Assembly (NCBI GenBank): GCA_023213315.1
Contig: JAKCPI010005702.1
Location: 1 to 64,000 of the forward strand
Source of the DNA: Euborellia annulipes
Taxonomy: Eukaryota; Arthropoda; Insecta; Dermaptera; Anisolabididae
Length of the DNA: 64,000 nt
Direction of reading: 5' to 3'
The position numbers and the translations under genes are program-made. Below are positions 22,135 through 33,170 of this stretch, piece after piece (positions within the stretch are counted from its first letter, which is position 1; each line of letters starts with the position of its first letter). The notes beneath the pieces are model-generated. The model made no database searches. It saw only the letters and a list, made by a program, of their open reading frames with translations, and was not told the DNA's origin.

Positions 22135-22222
22135 AACGTGGTGTGAGAAGCACAGAACACAACCTTGGATTACCGAAGGTAAGAGAAAGTTGAATGCTGT
22201 GACCAGTCACACCAGATTGTTT
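22135..22222 (+). repeat. repeat B hairpin fragment
   Basis: GTGGTGTGAGAAGCACAGAA paired with CTGTGACCAGTCACACC across GATTACCGAAGGTAAGAG. Confidence 0.6.
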
Positions 22223-22294
22223 TTGTTGGATAGTCTAATTGGTTGCCTATCTACAGGCGCATTTGAAATTTCAAAATTATTTCTTCATGTAAAG

Positions 22295-22326
<32 letters not shown>

Positions 22327-22718
22327 TCATAGAAAGCAACTTTAATTAAAGAACACAAATGGAAAGTAATAATTTGAACTATTTAATAATTTTTATTAAA
22401 AAATGATTCCAATTACCATTAAATTAAATTGAGAGTTTCTAAATATTATAAAGAAATTATATAGATTGATTTTTGCATTTACAATTATTTATCCGTTTAA
22501 TTTCATTGCTACCTTGAAATGGAAATTTTATATAATTATTATAAAAACAAAAAAGAATATTTATTTAATTGCCTCATTATGAATAATAAACTCTTTGCTA
22601 ATACTAATGATTTATATCCTACCAAAAAAAAAAAAAAAACAAGGAATATAAAATATGGAAAGACTTGTTGGGTTGTATTTCATTTTTAAGATAATTATAC
22701 CAAATTATAGAACATTAA
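22223..22718. other. gap, no gene seen
   Basis: AT-rich with an A-run at about 22291-22319 and another near 22624. Nothing else supported. Confidence 0.35.
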
Positions 22719-23225
22719 AAAAAAATCTGATGTGACTTGTCGCACAGAATATAATTTTCTCTTACTTTCGGTAATCAAAGTTGTGTTCTGTGCTTCTCAC
22801 ACCAGATTTTCTTGTGTCGACATATATTTAGTTTCCGCTGATATATTAGAATTCAAGATGTAAAAATGAACTACTGTGGAAAATTGTATATTTTGCTATC
22901 ATGGCCTCTATATCTTTCCTATTAAGTACAAGAGTAAAGTGTGTTTTTAGGACAAAATGAGAATATACATTTTAAAGAACATCTAAAAAAAAAATAATTG
23001 ATTTTTGAATTTTAATCAAAATCGTTAAAACGAATTAAAAAAAAAAAAAAAAAAACTGAAAAAGTACACCAGTAAAGTACTAGTACTCTTTATCCGATTT
23101 TGTTCAAAAGTTTCGGGTCCCGTGCTTCAGGGGGTGCCTAAGTTAAATATTAAATTTCATCCTCCTAGCTCTTTTCGTTCTTGAGATATTTTGTCAAAAC
23201 TTGTATTTCCATCAAAATTCCAAAA
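22719..23225 (-). repeat. repeat family B, reverse copy 5
   Basis: Right-end hairpin at 22719-22812, then the reverse of the body including TAGTACTCTTTATCCGATTT and the TAAGTTAAAT/CTCCTAGCTC segment. The left terminus is truncated. Confidence 0.7.
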
Positions 23226-24583
23226 CATAAGATACGAAAAAGTTTCATCAGTGGAAAGACCTTTGATTTATTATATTTTATTTTGTAGATTTATTACAAA
23301 AATTTTTTTGATGGGAAGGGTGAGGGGGGGGGGGGAATGACGTTTCTGAAATCGATTCTTTTTGTGATTGTCTTCACCTCGCAATCTCTCTCTTCATTAT
23401 GCAAGATGAGGAAAGTGTTTATAACAATTATATATATTTGAATAAACATCTATTTTTAATTTCTATCGTGTAATAATATTTCAGATAATTATCTTTGTTT
23501 ATTTTTTTTTTTTAAATATCTATCTCTCCTATTGGCAAACATGTTTTTGCCTTGTTACTTTCTCCTACCACCATCGGCCATAAGTGAATTAGCAATTTTT
23601 TTTTTTTAATTAACACACTATACACATATTGTGTATAGATATATAAATGTCAGATGTCCTTATATATATAGAGGGAGAGAAGAGAGTATATACCAATAGC
23701 GTACATTGTGTTCTATTTCAAGCCGCCTCTTTGTGTGTTTGCTCATCTCCTTATGTAAATGTTTATTTTGCATTCGGAGATAGATTCCCAATAAAAAAAG
23801 ATTAATTTCTTCCTTTAAATATAATCTATTTAATACTAGTCACACGATCCATCTTTAGGGGGCATATTCTTCTTTAAGGTTGTTTAGAGGTCATAATAGA
23901 ATCAATTTTTTTTTTTTTTTAATAAAATTAAAAAATTCATTATTATAATTTAATCGTAACCTATCATAATTTATAATTGGATTAAGTTGATAATTTAAGT
24001 ACCAAATAAAAATATAAGTGAAAGCGTGAAACGCGATTTATTTTATGTGACGTTGCTGCACTGGTCTGAGTCACGTGACTTACTTATTTATTGACATTTT
24101 GGTGAATTTTTTGTATTTCTTGTTAAAATATTTTTAAAAAACTTCATCAGAAAATTTTGATTTTATTTTTAGCGTATTCTACGGAAGTTAATTGATAAAA
24201 ATAGAAGTTTTTTTGTTTTTGTTTTTTTCTCCGGATTTGTATCTAATATAAAATGAATTTATTAAGAAATTTCAAAAAAAGCCGAAATTAGCTATTTGAA
24301 CTTAAAATAGGCACAAAAAAAGGCATTTATTGATGAAATAGGCACTAAAACCCAAAATCGGCCAAATTAGGCATTATAGACACTAGCAAATGCCTCTTCT
24401 TTTATTCAGAATTTCATTAAACGTATACATATTATATTGGCCTAAATTTTAAGCCATTAATTAAAAAAACGCAAATAGGGCGAAATCCGAGCCCTAGTGA
24501 TAACATTAAAAAATTAGCTTTTAATCTTTATAAGTGCCTTAATGTCCGAGTAACATTAATGGAATAATTTATTTATTTTTCAG
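23226..24583. other. gap upstream of the terminal exon, presumed intron
   Basis: Contains a poly-G run near 23327, T- and A-runs, TA tracts near 23640-23690, and a segment near 24300-24400 with repeated AAATAGGCAC-type words. No coding frame. It would be intronic if the exon at 24584 belongs to a longer gene. Confidence 0.35.
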
Positions 24584-24914
24584 ATTCGTCTGCGACAGTA
24601 GCGGCCATTTTGAAAAGCCTTCATTTTCAACGGAACTGCCCCCATCAGGCGATGGCAATTATCACGAACGTGCAATTTATTGGAATGTCAGCGCAATAAA
24701 TTCCGCCGCCGCATCTTCCGGCACAAGTTCCTCTTCATCGGACCGCGATGTCCTCTATCACATCATGTCCCGGGCTGACGAACAACTTTTTCGGGCAGCC
24801 GTTGCCAAAGGAACTCGGCCACCATCGCCGTTACCTGCCGGTTATCACAATCACCAGCACCATTATCACCGACGACGACATTGCCGACGACCGAGGGGAG
24901 ATCGGAGTTTATGA
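24584..24914 (+). CDS. terminal coding exon of an unidentified gene
   Basis: A T-rich acceptor ending CAG at 24583 opens into 109 codons in one frame (one leading base completes a split codon), ending TGA at 24912-24914. Base composition is far less AT-rich than the flanks and third positions look codon-like, supporting a real exon. The peptide starts FVCDSSGHFEKPSF, then has an acidic/aromatic block with RAIYWNVS, an Ala/Ser/Thr-rich linker, a conserved-looking DVLYHIMSRADEQLF segment, a Pro-rich turn and a His/Arg-rich tail. I do not recognise the family. Upstream exons were not found in the window. On the opposite strand a 93-codon frame overlaps and looks like a shadow. Confidence 0.6.
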
Positions 24915-25178
24915 CTAGTACATTTGTCAACAACCGATGACGATGATGAGGACACTTCATCGTAAAAAATATAAGACTGGTCAATTCTTTTCTGTCTTCC
25001 CAAATAACGTTGAAATCAGGAGAGAGAGAACAAAGTGCCAACACACGCCGAGATTCTGAAATGGAACCAAAGATGGCCTGAATTTCTCGAACGACAACAA
25101 AAACGAACGATTTACAGGCGTTTAATTAAAATCCTAGTCGATTTTCTCGAGTTTTTTTATTTTTTTGAAAGTTTTGAT

Positions 25179-25184
25179 AATAAA
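25179..25184 (+). terminator. candidate polyadenylation signal
   Basis: AATAAA about 265 bases after the stop codon at 24914 and followed by A-rich sequence. A plausible 3' end for the unidentified gene. Confidence 0.4.
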
Positions 25185-25640
25185 AACAAGACCACGAGAT
25201 GAGAGATGGGTTTAATAAGCAATCGATTAAGAGAGGCCGGTTTAAGCAATAAGGAGATCTTAATCTTAGAAAATTTCATTTCACAACTTGAAGGCCCAAA
25301 TCTCAACTTTTTGGAGTCGAAACGTCATGCGCCAGTTTAGAGGCCCATCTGCCGTTTAGTTTCCGAAACATCCTCATGGAAAATAAAGAGATTTGGGTCG
25401 AATACTTTTTTTATTGTATTTAACTCATAAGTTCAGATTGAAACAATCTGAATAGCAATAAGAAAAAAAAAACTCCAAAACATTTTGTTTTGTTTTTTTA
25501 CAATAGAAAAATACACCAATACCTCGCATAATTCGGTTCGGTTTATAATTTTAAAAATAAATTTTCTAATAATTAAATAAATGTTTGACTGGAGGTCCCG
25601 AAGAAGACGTCCGTTGGCCATAAATAAATAGTTTTATTTC
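25185..25640. other. gap, no gene seen
   Basis: AT-rich. Short reverse frames here are low complexity. Nothing else supported. Confidence 0.3.
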
Positions 25641-25654
25641 TTATATCTCCTTTT

Positions 25655-25849
25655 GTAGTAAGGAATAAAGAAAAGAGCGATTGCAGATTTCATTTCGGTC
25701 AGAATTGCGACCATCCTCAAGGGTGGAACGTGTCAACAAAAGCCCTGAGGATGGTCGCATATCTAACCGAAACGTCGGCTTGAAATTATTAATAAACGAA
25801 ATAAATATAGCTCTTTTCTTTATTCCTTACTACAAGATCTACTCAGCTA
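25655..25849. mobile_element. second hammerhead inverted dimer
   Basis: 195 bp with the exact 14-bp TSD TTATATCTCCTTTT at 25641-25654 and 25850-25863. Inverted arms contain GTAGTAAGGAATAAAGAAAA and its complement, with a degenerate reverse hammerhead core at about 25684-25720 and a good one at 25735-25785. It is inserted immediately before a family B copy. Confidence 0.75.
25735..25785 (+). ncRNA. hammerhead-like motif
   Basis: CTGAGGA at 25745-25751, one extra T, stem II GGT/ACC, then GAAAC and GTC. Stem I AAGCC/GGCTT pairs perfectly for five bases. A close relative is at 49975-50025. Confidence 0.55.
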
Positions 25850-25865
25850 TTATATCTCCTTTTAT

Positions 25866-26392
25866 TGCTTTCTCTTACCCTATATATGAAATATATAGAG
25901 AAAGTATTGCGATCATGTCAAAAGTTCGATGTCGAGGACTGTGTAACGATTTTTAGCATGAAGGAATTGAGCTACCTGATTAAAATTTTATATTTAATTT
26001 AGGTACTCTCCCGGACACTCTAAATAAGCTTTTGAACAAAATCGGCCAAAAAGTACTAGTACTTTATAAATGTACTTTTTTAGTTTTTTTCGATTTTCTC
26101 AAAATTCGCTTGACTAAAATTTTTCAAAATTCAAAAATCTATTATTTTTTAGATGTTTTTTAAAATGTATATTCTCATTTTGCCTTAAAAGTGTTTTGAA
26201 GTACACTTTACTGATGTAATTTTCCGGCTTTTCGTTCCATATAGCCAATGTTAAAACCCTATATGGGGATTTGCATGTTAATTTCGATTCAAACTTTATA
26301 AAAAACTTTATAAAAAATTTTCGAATTTTTATGAAATTTTGCTTTTATTTATGATTCTCTATTGTCTGTTGTGCGACAGTCACACCAGATTA
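25866..26392 (+). repeat. repeat family B, copy 6
   Basis: Left-end foldback (TTTCTCTTACC / GAGAAAGTATTG), the GTACTAGTACTTT and TTAGATGTTTTTTAAAATGT blocks, and a remnant of the right end (GTGCGACAGTCACACCAGAT). The X-box palindrome is lost. Confidence 0.65.
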
Positions 26393-27311
26393 AATTAATA
26401 TCTACATTTGTTTTATTCATTAAACATTTGTTCAGAATCAATTTTATCTGTTTCAAAATAGTCGATTAATCGGTGCCATGCGAGGTATTGCTTTGTGTAA
26501 TTTTTTTTCCCCAAAAATTGACGATCCCCACCTAAAATCATACAAAAACAAACCACCAAAAAAAAAAAAAATTAAAAAATGTTTGTAATACTGTACACTA
26601 TATCAATCAACTAACACAAATACGCCTTAAATACTCTCCGTCCATTGGATAAAGGGTCCCAATCCTTAGGCGGGGACCCTTAAGAAATTTGATGTTTTCT
26701 TTTTGCTCCTAGCCTTAATAACTGAGAATTGAAAGAAAAAATATATTTTTATACTAATAGAAAAAACAAAATTTATATATTTTAGATTAATTTTTAAGAA
26801 ATAGTATATATAACTGTTTAATAATAATAATAATAATAACCAACAGAGTACGGAGTGCCTCCTCTTTGAGTACTTATTTTTGCTTTTTATGATGACTGAA
26901 TTCCAGGGGATTATGTAGGGGGGGGAGGGTCATATTTGAAGATCCACCCCACCCCCATATATTTTTTCAAAATCCCTCTCAAAGACAAAATATTTTCAAG
27001 AGGGTGCGGGTTGAATATACGTACCCTAATGAATACCTCATCAAAAAAAGAAAAAAAATACGGAATTTACTAAAAGAATTTATGATAGGAAGTGAAAAAT
27101 AAAATTTGTTTAAAATTTAAAAAATTCCCGATAAAAACGACGATGTTTGTCAAACACTTCTTCAAGACGTCAGTTCAATCGAATTGTATTATAAAAAAAA
27201 AAGTAATTTTTTTGTTTTTTTAAGAAAGAAATATAAATTCTTGATAAGAAAAATCGGAATCTTCATTGCATAATGTGCCTTTTTTCTATGAAATAAAATA
27301 CAAACATCTAG
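26393..27311. other. gap, no gene seen
   Basis: AT-rich with a TAA/TAAT microsatellite near 26820-26838 and G/C-runs near 26917-26960. No credible frame. Confidence 0.35.
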
Positions 27312-27895
27312 CAGTGGCGTATATGTTTTTGCAAGTGGCAAAGCCCGACTTGACAGGGGACTGAGCCCCCTTGGGCCCCCTTGATCGCCTTCGGCTAGCA
27401 ATTGCAATATTTTAAAGTTTTAAATTTCCCTCTCTGACTCCGCTTCCTCTAACCCTGGCCAATCAGCGAGAGAGAGTGATAAACAGACATATACAACGGA
27501 AATGAGTGATTAGCGCTTTTTTTTTTTTTAAATTTCTCCCTCTAGCCAGAGGCCATAGAGGTAAAGCTTTACAAAAGTTTTATAAAAATATTATAACAAA
27601 TATACAATAAGCTTATACAAATACAAAATAACAAAAAAAAAGACATTAATATCAATGAAAATGACCAATGTTCAGCGTTTTATAAATAATAATGATGATG
27701 ATGATTTTAAAGGAAGGGGAATATTTTTTTTTTTTTTGTAAAACAAAGCTATTTTTTTGACAAACATCTTATCTCGCCTATTTAACCTACATTAGATTAT
27801 ATTCATGGATTTTACTTAATACTTTTTCTTGTATTAGCCTATATAAATAATATAAATTTTTTGGGGTTAAACTCAGACTCGTTATATACGCCACT
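27312..27895. mobile_element. hAT-like element with CAGTGGCGTAT ends
   Basis: Inverted termini CAGTGGCGTATATG and ATATACGCCACTG about 580 bp apart, matching the ends of the elements at 47915 and 50673. The flanks do not show an 8-bp duplication, so the ends may come from a rearranged or mutated insertion. Confidence 0.5.
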
Positions 27896-28287
27896 GCGAA
27901 AAAAAACTCGATTTTAGTCTATAATAAACATTCTAGACCAAATTTGGCCGAAGATAAAAATTGCTGATGTATCTTTGTTCTTGAGACAACGCGAAAATAT
28001 TTTTTTACAATTGGAGAAAGAATTGCTCGGGGAAAAAATAATAATAATAATAAATTAATTAATTATTACTGACACCCGGGATCTCCAGGCTGTGCTTCCT
28101 TTGCACCAAATAAACAGACACTAGAAAAACATTAACTATACATTTATTTATTAAAAAAAAAAATATCCTTGTTTATAAAATAAATAAATAAATTTTGTAC
28201 TTTTTTACTTCCTTCATTATTTTATATAACCGTGATCAATTAATTTTGTAAATACAATCAAATCAAATAAATCATATTTGCTATATT

Positions 28288-28490
28288 GTAGTAGAATGAA
28301 AAAAAAAGCATAATTTCATTTATCTCCCCTCACTGCTGACGTTTCTGTCCAGTACAGGAACGATTAATGTAAAAATATTAAATTTCATATTAATGCTCTG
28401 AAGATGGTCCTAAAACGTCAGCAGTGAGGTGGAAATAAATGAAATTATAATTAGTAATAGTAATAATTTCTCATTCTACTACTATCAGCT
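28288..28490. repeat. third hammerhead-related inverted repeat
   Basis: Arms TTTCATTTATCTCCCCTCAC and its near complement AGTGAGGTGGAAATAAATGA extend outward to GTAGTAGAATGA / TCATTCTACTAC. Both inner ends carry degenerate motifs (ACGTCAGC with a GAAGATGGTCC block). The core is broken by deletion. Same layout as the dimers at 15313 and 25655. Confidence 0.6.
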
Positions 28491-28668
28491 ATAAATATTT
28501 TGTTATATTCCCTGAAAAAAAAAAAAAAATGTTTTAACCCGTAATCGAACCCGGAATTAACGATCTACCTGTTGGGCAATCACTCGCTTAAATAAAACAC
28601 TCGGTTTAACTGTTTCATCATCATTTGGAACAGATAACCGAGACCTGAATCAAAGAGATGTAGATCGT

Positions 28669-28669
<1 letters not shown>

Positions 28670-28714
<45 letters not shown>
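28670..28714. repeat. (TA)n microsatellite
   Basis: An uninterrupted AT dinucleotide run of about 45 bases. Confidence 0.9.
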
Positions 28715-28716
<2 letters not shown>

Positions 28717-29457
28717 CCTCTTTCTTAATTTGAATAAAAACGACCAAAACTTGGGATTGTATTTAAATTTATAAAATGTTTCAAAGAGAATTTTTGATAA
28801 AATTTTTATCCCAAATCATAATCAACGAGTAGAGTGTTGGTCCGGAGTTCGATTCCCAGTTAAGACAATATTTTTTTTTACATATCTGAGTTAAAAATAT
28901 TAATTATATTTATATATCTTTTCAAAACATTTCTCTCATAGACCATTTATTGTTTTTTTTTTTTGTTTTTTTTTTGTCGAAATTTTCTTTAAATACGCTT
29001 TGTGTTGTTGATAATAGTACAAAAAAAAAAAAAAAAAAAAAAAAACTAATATTTTATTTTAAACTTTCTCTTCCTCATTTCTTCCTTCATTATATCTCTC
29101 GAATGACTGAATATTAACATGTAGCCTATCTATGTATATTTATAAATATTATTTTTGTATTTGTAAGTTCCTATCATGTTTAAGTTTTTTTTTTTTTTAA
29201 GTTTAACGAATCTCACATCTCATTTAATATATTTAAATCTTCAAATTAATACTTTGTAGCTATAATTATTTTTTTACCTGCTTCATTGTATTAAAAATTG
29301 TTAACCTTTGTAAATACAAAAACAAACAAAATATATTTATGTTTAAACCTGTAATTTTTAATGTTTTATTTATCAATCCCTTTATTATTGATAGATCTTT
29401 TCCTCGTTTCTGGGATCTTAAGAAAGTATAAGGGATTTATGAGAACTTTATTGAGTC
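28715..29457. other. gap, no gene seen
   Basis: Very AT-rich with long T- and A-runs near 28948 and 29020-29044. A short tRNA-like B-box word (GGAGTTCGATTCCCAG) near 28845 lacks the rest of a tRNA. Confidence 0.35.
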
Positions 29458-29472
29458 AAATAGGTGTGAGGC

Positions 29473-29746
29473 GCCCTCGGGGATGGCGTAGAGGTTAGCG
29501 TGCTAACCTCATATACCAAACGTCGCGGGTTCGGACCCCAGGCAGTCCGATGATTTTATTTAAGCCAATTGGATACCAAATGGCTTAAATAAGAATGCCT
29601 GGACCCCATATATGTATATTTATTTAATAACGGATATCGTTTAAAGTCTTAAATGGCCTAAGTTGCCGAAAAGACTGTGTGAATGAGTGTGTGAGTGTGA
29701 GTGTGAATGAGAAAAAAGTGTGAATGTTTTAAAAAAAAAAAAAAAA
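29473..29746 (+). mobile_element. SINE family C, full-length reference copy
   Basis: Flanked by an exact direct repeat AAATAGGTGTGAGGC (29458-29472 and 29747-29761). The tRNA-like head has A box GGCGTAGAGGTTAGC and B box GGTTCGGACCCC. The body has an inverted repeat (TTAAGCCAATTGG against CCAAATGGCTTAA), the GTTGCCGAAAAGACTGT block and a GTGAGTGT-type tract, and ends with an A-tail. This defines the family for the other copies. Confidence 0.9.
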
Positions 29747-29879
29747 AAATAGGTGTGAGGCTGACGTAAGAAGAACTTTAAAGTATGAGAAATGTATGTT
29801 TTGGAGAAGTTTCTGCTCGTCATTTAGTGGTGATACTCAGACATCGTTGGTCTGGAATAAAATAGCGTTTTCAAAAACA

Positions 29880-30100
29880 TTACCCCCCCCCCTCCCCCGA
29901 AATTTGAGATTGGGAAAAAAAATTATATTTTTAATATAAAATTTTAAAAACTAATACTGATTTGTATATATTTTATGTTAAACAACTACAGAATACACCT
30001 TTAAATTACCGATAATAAGAAAAAATTGTGTGTTGTGCGACCAGTCACACCAGATTACCCCCCCCTCCCTCACCGAGAAACTCCTCTGGATCCGCCACTG
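29880..30100 (-). mobile_element. hAT-type MITE family E, truncated copy
   Basis: Matches family E from the C-run through TGCGACCAGTCACACCAGAT to a GGATCCGCCACTG terminus. The opposite terminus is missing. Confidence 0.65.
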
Positions 30101-30305
30101 GGAGGAACAAGAGCTTGGACAATTTAATGCTGTTGTAAGTAAAAAAAAAACCTTCAAAATCTGAAAATGCCACTGCATAATTTATATTTTTTATTCTATT
30201 TTCGAGTAATTCGTCCAGAAATTTATATTTTGGAGAGGGGAGGGTCATTTTACCGTCCCCTTTTTACTGCCCAAACAATTCCTTCTAAATTTAATATCTT
30301 CTTAG

Positions 30306-30678
30306 CAGGAGCGTATATAAGGGGGAGAGAGGGGTGGGGGCGAGGGGCCCCCGGCATTTCCAAAATCTATATACATATATACGGGTATTCAGCGAATAGG
30401 GAGTATATAAGAGAGGCCAAGGAAGCCGCCCCCCCCCAAAAAAAAATTCCTTCTTCCAAAAAAAAGTTAAAATTGATTTAACTGCAGGGTGAAAAATTTT
30501 GCAAAGATTTTGCGGAGAAAATGGTAAAAAAGTAAAATGATTTCCATGACAGAGGAAAAAAATTTTGCCGCCCTGTGGGAAAAAAAAATTTTGTTTCGTC
30601 AAAAAATTTTCCCTTTAGAAAATTTTTGAGTTCGGGCAACCCCCCCCCCCCCCGAAAAAATTTCTATATAGGCCCCTG
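30306..30678. mobile_element. hAT-type MITE, 373 bp
   Basis: Exact 8-bp TSD CTTCTTAG (30298-30305 and 30679-30686). Inverted termini CAGGAGCGTATATA and TATATAGGCCCCTG. A poly-C run lies just inside the right end. Long frames through it on both strands are shadows of G/C-runs. Confidence 0.9.
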
Positions 30679-30686
30679 CTTCTTAG

Positions 30687-31700
30687 TATCTTCTTGTAAA
30701 TATGTAAAATTTCATAATTGACTTCTATCATAAAAATTTTTCGAAAATAAATTTTTACTTTTTTTTAGTCTTTTAGAGGATGTTACGGAGAGTCCCCAAA
30801 TGGGAAGGCTCAAAAAATTCATGCAATGGCGTAGCTAGGGGAGCGATGGACCGCCCCGGGTGACAATATTCGAGATTCAAGGGGTAACATTTAATATTTG
30901 AACAAATACAATTCAATTTTATTTAAAAACAATTTCAGATAGTAAACTTACACTCTATTTATAAACTATTAATAATATAAAAACACACATCAACGAGAGG
31001 CGTTATAACCTTGTGTTGACGCGCCCTTATATTGAATGAAGAAGAAAAGAAAAGAATATATATATATTTTTTTTAAGACAAATCAGCAGGTGTATAACTA
31101 TTTATTTTGTCTGAAAAATTTCGACAGATGATTAAAGAATAAAGAAATAAGCCCTTCGAGGGCGAGCGACGCTGCTAGTAACATAAAAGGAAAATATTAT
31201 GATCGTGAATAATTCAACACCCCCCCCCTCTCCCCAATTTTTATGTTTCAGGATCTCTATTATTCGAGGCCCTGACTTTTTTAGTTCCCTCCCAGGTGTT
31301 GTTTTCTCCCATAATGGAGGCGCCAAACAAACACTCTACATTTTATTAAATCGTTTTATTTAAATCGATAAGATTTATGAATGCAAATCTATTCTTGGCA
31401 AATGTGAATGGCCTTGATAGTCGATACGCCAAAAATAATTCCAAAGGGGGTTACAAAATAAGAGAGAGAGATAAAGGCCTATTAAGAACAATTTATTCAA
31501 TTTCACCTGAGAAAAAATTTTATTTGTTAAGGCGGGGGTGAGAGAAGAGTTGAGGATCTATAAATTCCCCCTCTCTCCATAAATATGAAAGAGGGTAACA
31601 AATTTGCATCCACTTATTTGCAATTTGCATAAAATATTAGGAGAAAAAATCGTGCTTCTCAATAAATATAGGGCGTTCTTTACTCAAATTATACTTTTCT
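30687..31700. other. gap, no gene seen
   Basis: Begins an apparent single hAT-like end (CAATGGCGTAGCTAGGG) at 30824 without a confirmed partner. The rest is AT-rich with G-runs and contains no credible frame. Confidence 0.35.
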
Positions 31701-31710
31701 TACATTCTAA

Positions 31711-31979
31711 AATATCGCTATCATCAGGGGGGGGAGGGTGTCCGCCCCAGGCCCCGAGCCGGCATAGGTCCCCAAATATTTGTCTTTGAGAGGCCTCGGG
31801 GCTCGGCAAAAACGGAAAAATTTAGATAAAAAAAAAATTATTGAAAATTTGTCTTTGAGAGCCCTGGGCCCGGGGTCATCGGGGATATACGGTATTTTAA
31901 AAATATTTTTATGTATGGAGGAGGGGGGACATTTAAAAAAAATGAGTCCCCCCCCCGAAAAATTCAATATACACCTCTG
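31711..31979. repeat. dispersed repeat family F, copy 1
   Basis: Contains AAAACGGAAAAATTTAGATA, an internally duplicated TTTGTCTTTGAGAG word, and a G-run/C-run pair ending CAATATACACCTCTGG. Related copies are at 32997-33170 and, in reverse, about 50755-50875. Confidence 0.55.
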
Positions 31980-32049
31980 GTACGAAATGTATATTGGTCC
32001 CCTCTTCTAGACACCCCCCAGGCCCCCAACTGTCTCGGTACGCCTCTGT

Positions 32050-32990
32050 TTAACCAAGATAATATCCTCACTGGGATTGATATGAAAAAATTTGGTGTGC
32101 GTAGGAAAATTTAGATTTCTAATCATCACCTATTAATTTTATCTAATTATAACCGCCTAACAAAAAACAAACAAAATTAAAATATACCTTTACAATATAT
32201 AAAGCAAATTCGATGAATTATAAATTGTCGAGTATTAAAAATAGGAAAGACACTTTGATATCATCTCAGATTGAGGGGTTGACGGAAGCACACCAAGCGG
32301 CGAGAGTTCGAACTAACTAAGAACAAGCTTGTTGTATGATTTGATTCTCTTATGCACGTGACATTCAAGTTCCAAGAATACCTCGGTTCCAAGAAAAATG
32401 AATATTGTTAGAAATCTATTTTATTAACGAATTATTAAAATGATATAAGACATTTATATAATAAAAAATAAGAAATAGGATTTTTATCAAATGCCAATTT
32501 ATATAGTAGAAAATTTTAAGATACACAATTTTACAAGAGAATAGAGAGAGTGAGAATAATTAAATATAAATACCATTAAATAATAATCCTGAGTCGACCC
32601 CGCAGTGTGAGGATAAGGATGAAGAAGATGACGACCATTAAAATTAATAATCCATTATCCAAGAGCACTAATTAAAACACTGATGAACACAAATAATCAC
32701 AAAATAAATAAAAACTTTTAATAAAAAACGCGAATATGCAGTGAATGAATGGCGCGCGAAAAGCGAACTGACTCTTGATAGATGGCTCCACTTTCTCCTT
32801 TAAAAATGGGAAGGGGGGGAATTCAAAAAAAATAAGTAGGGGAGATGGAGATGGCGCGTAGTATGAAAGCATTTTTTAAAATCTGGTGTGATGTTGCACA
32901 GCACACAAATTTTTGTTAGCTTCGATAATTGAAAATAGTATGGTACATTAGAATCAGGGAGATATTAGAATTCATATGTAAAATTTATAA
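32050..32990. other. gap, no gene seen
   Basis: AT-rich. A short family B hairpin scrap is at about 32881-32935. No supported frame. Confidence 0.35.
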
Positions 32991-32996
32991 ACATCA

Positions 32997-33170
32997 GGCA
33001 AAAACGGAAAAATTTAGATTAAAAAAAAATTATTGAAAATTTGCCTTTGAGAGGCCTGGGGGCTTCAGAGATTTAGGTCTACGGCATTTTAAAAATATTT
33101 TTGTGTATGGACGAGGGGGATATTTAAAAATCCCCCCCCCCCCCCGAAAAATTCAATATGCATCTCAAGG
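32997..33170. repeat. dispersed repeat family F, copy 2
   Basis: Aligns with 31810-31979, including AAAACGGAAAAATTTAGATT and CCCCGAAAAATTCAATATGC. Confidence 0.55.

Noticed and set aside
24763..25044. 93-codon - strand frame
   Set aside because: Antisense shadow of the terminal exon at 24584-24914, without supporting signals.
30167..30602. Overlapping 100-codon frames on both strands
   Set aside because: They run through G/C-runs of a hAT MITE with exact TSD. No domain.
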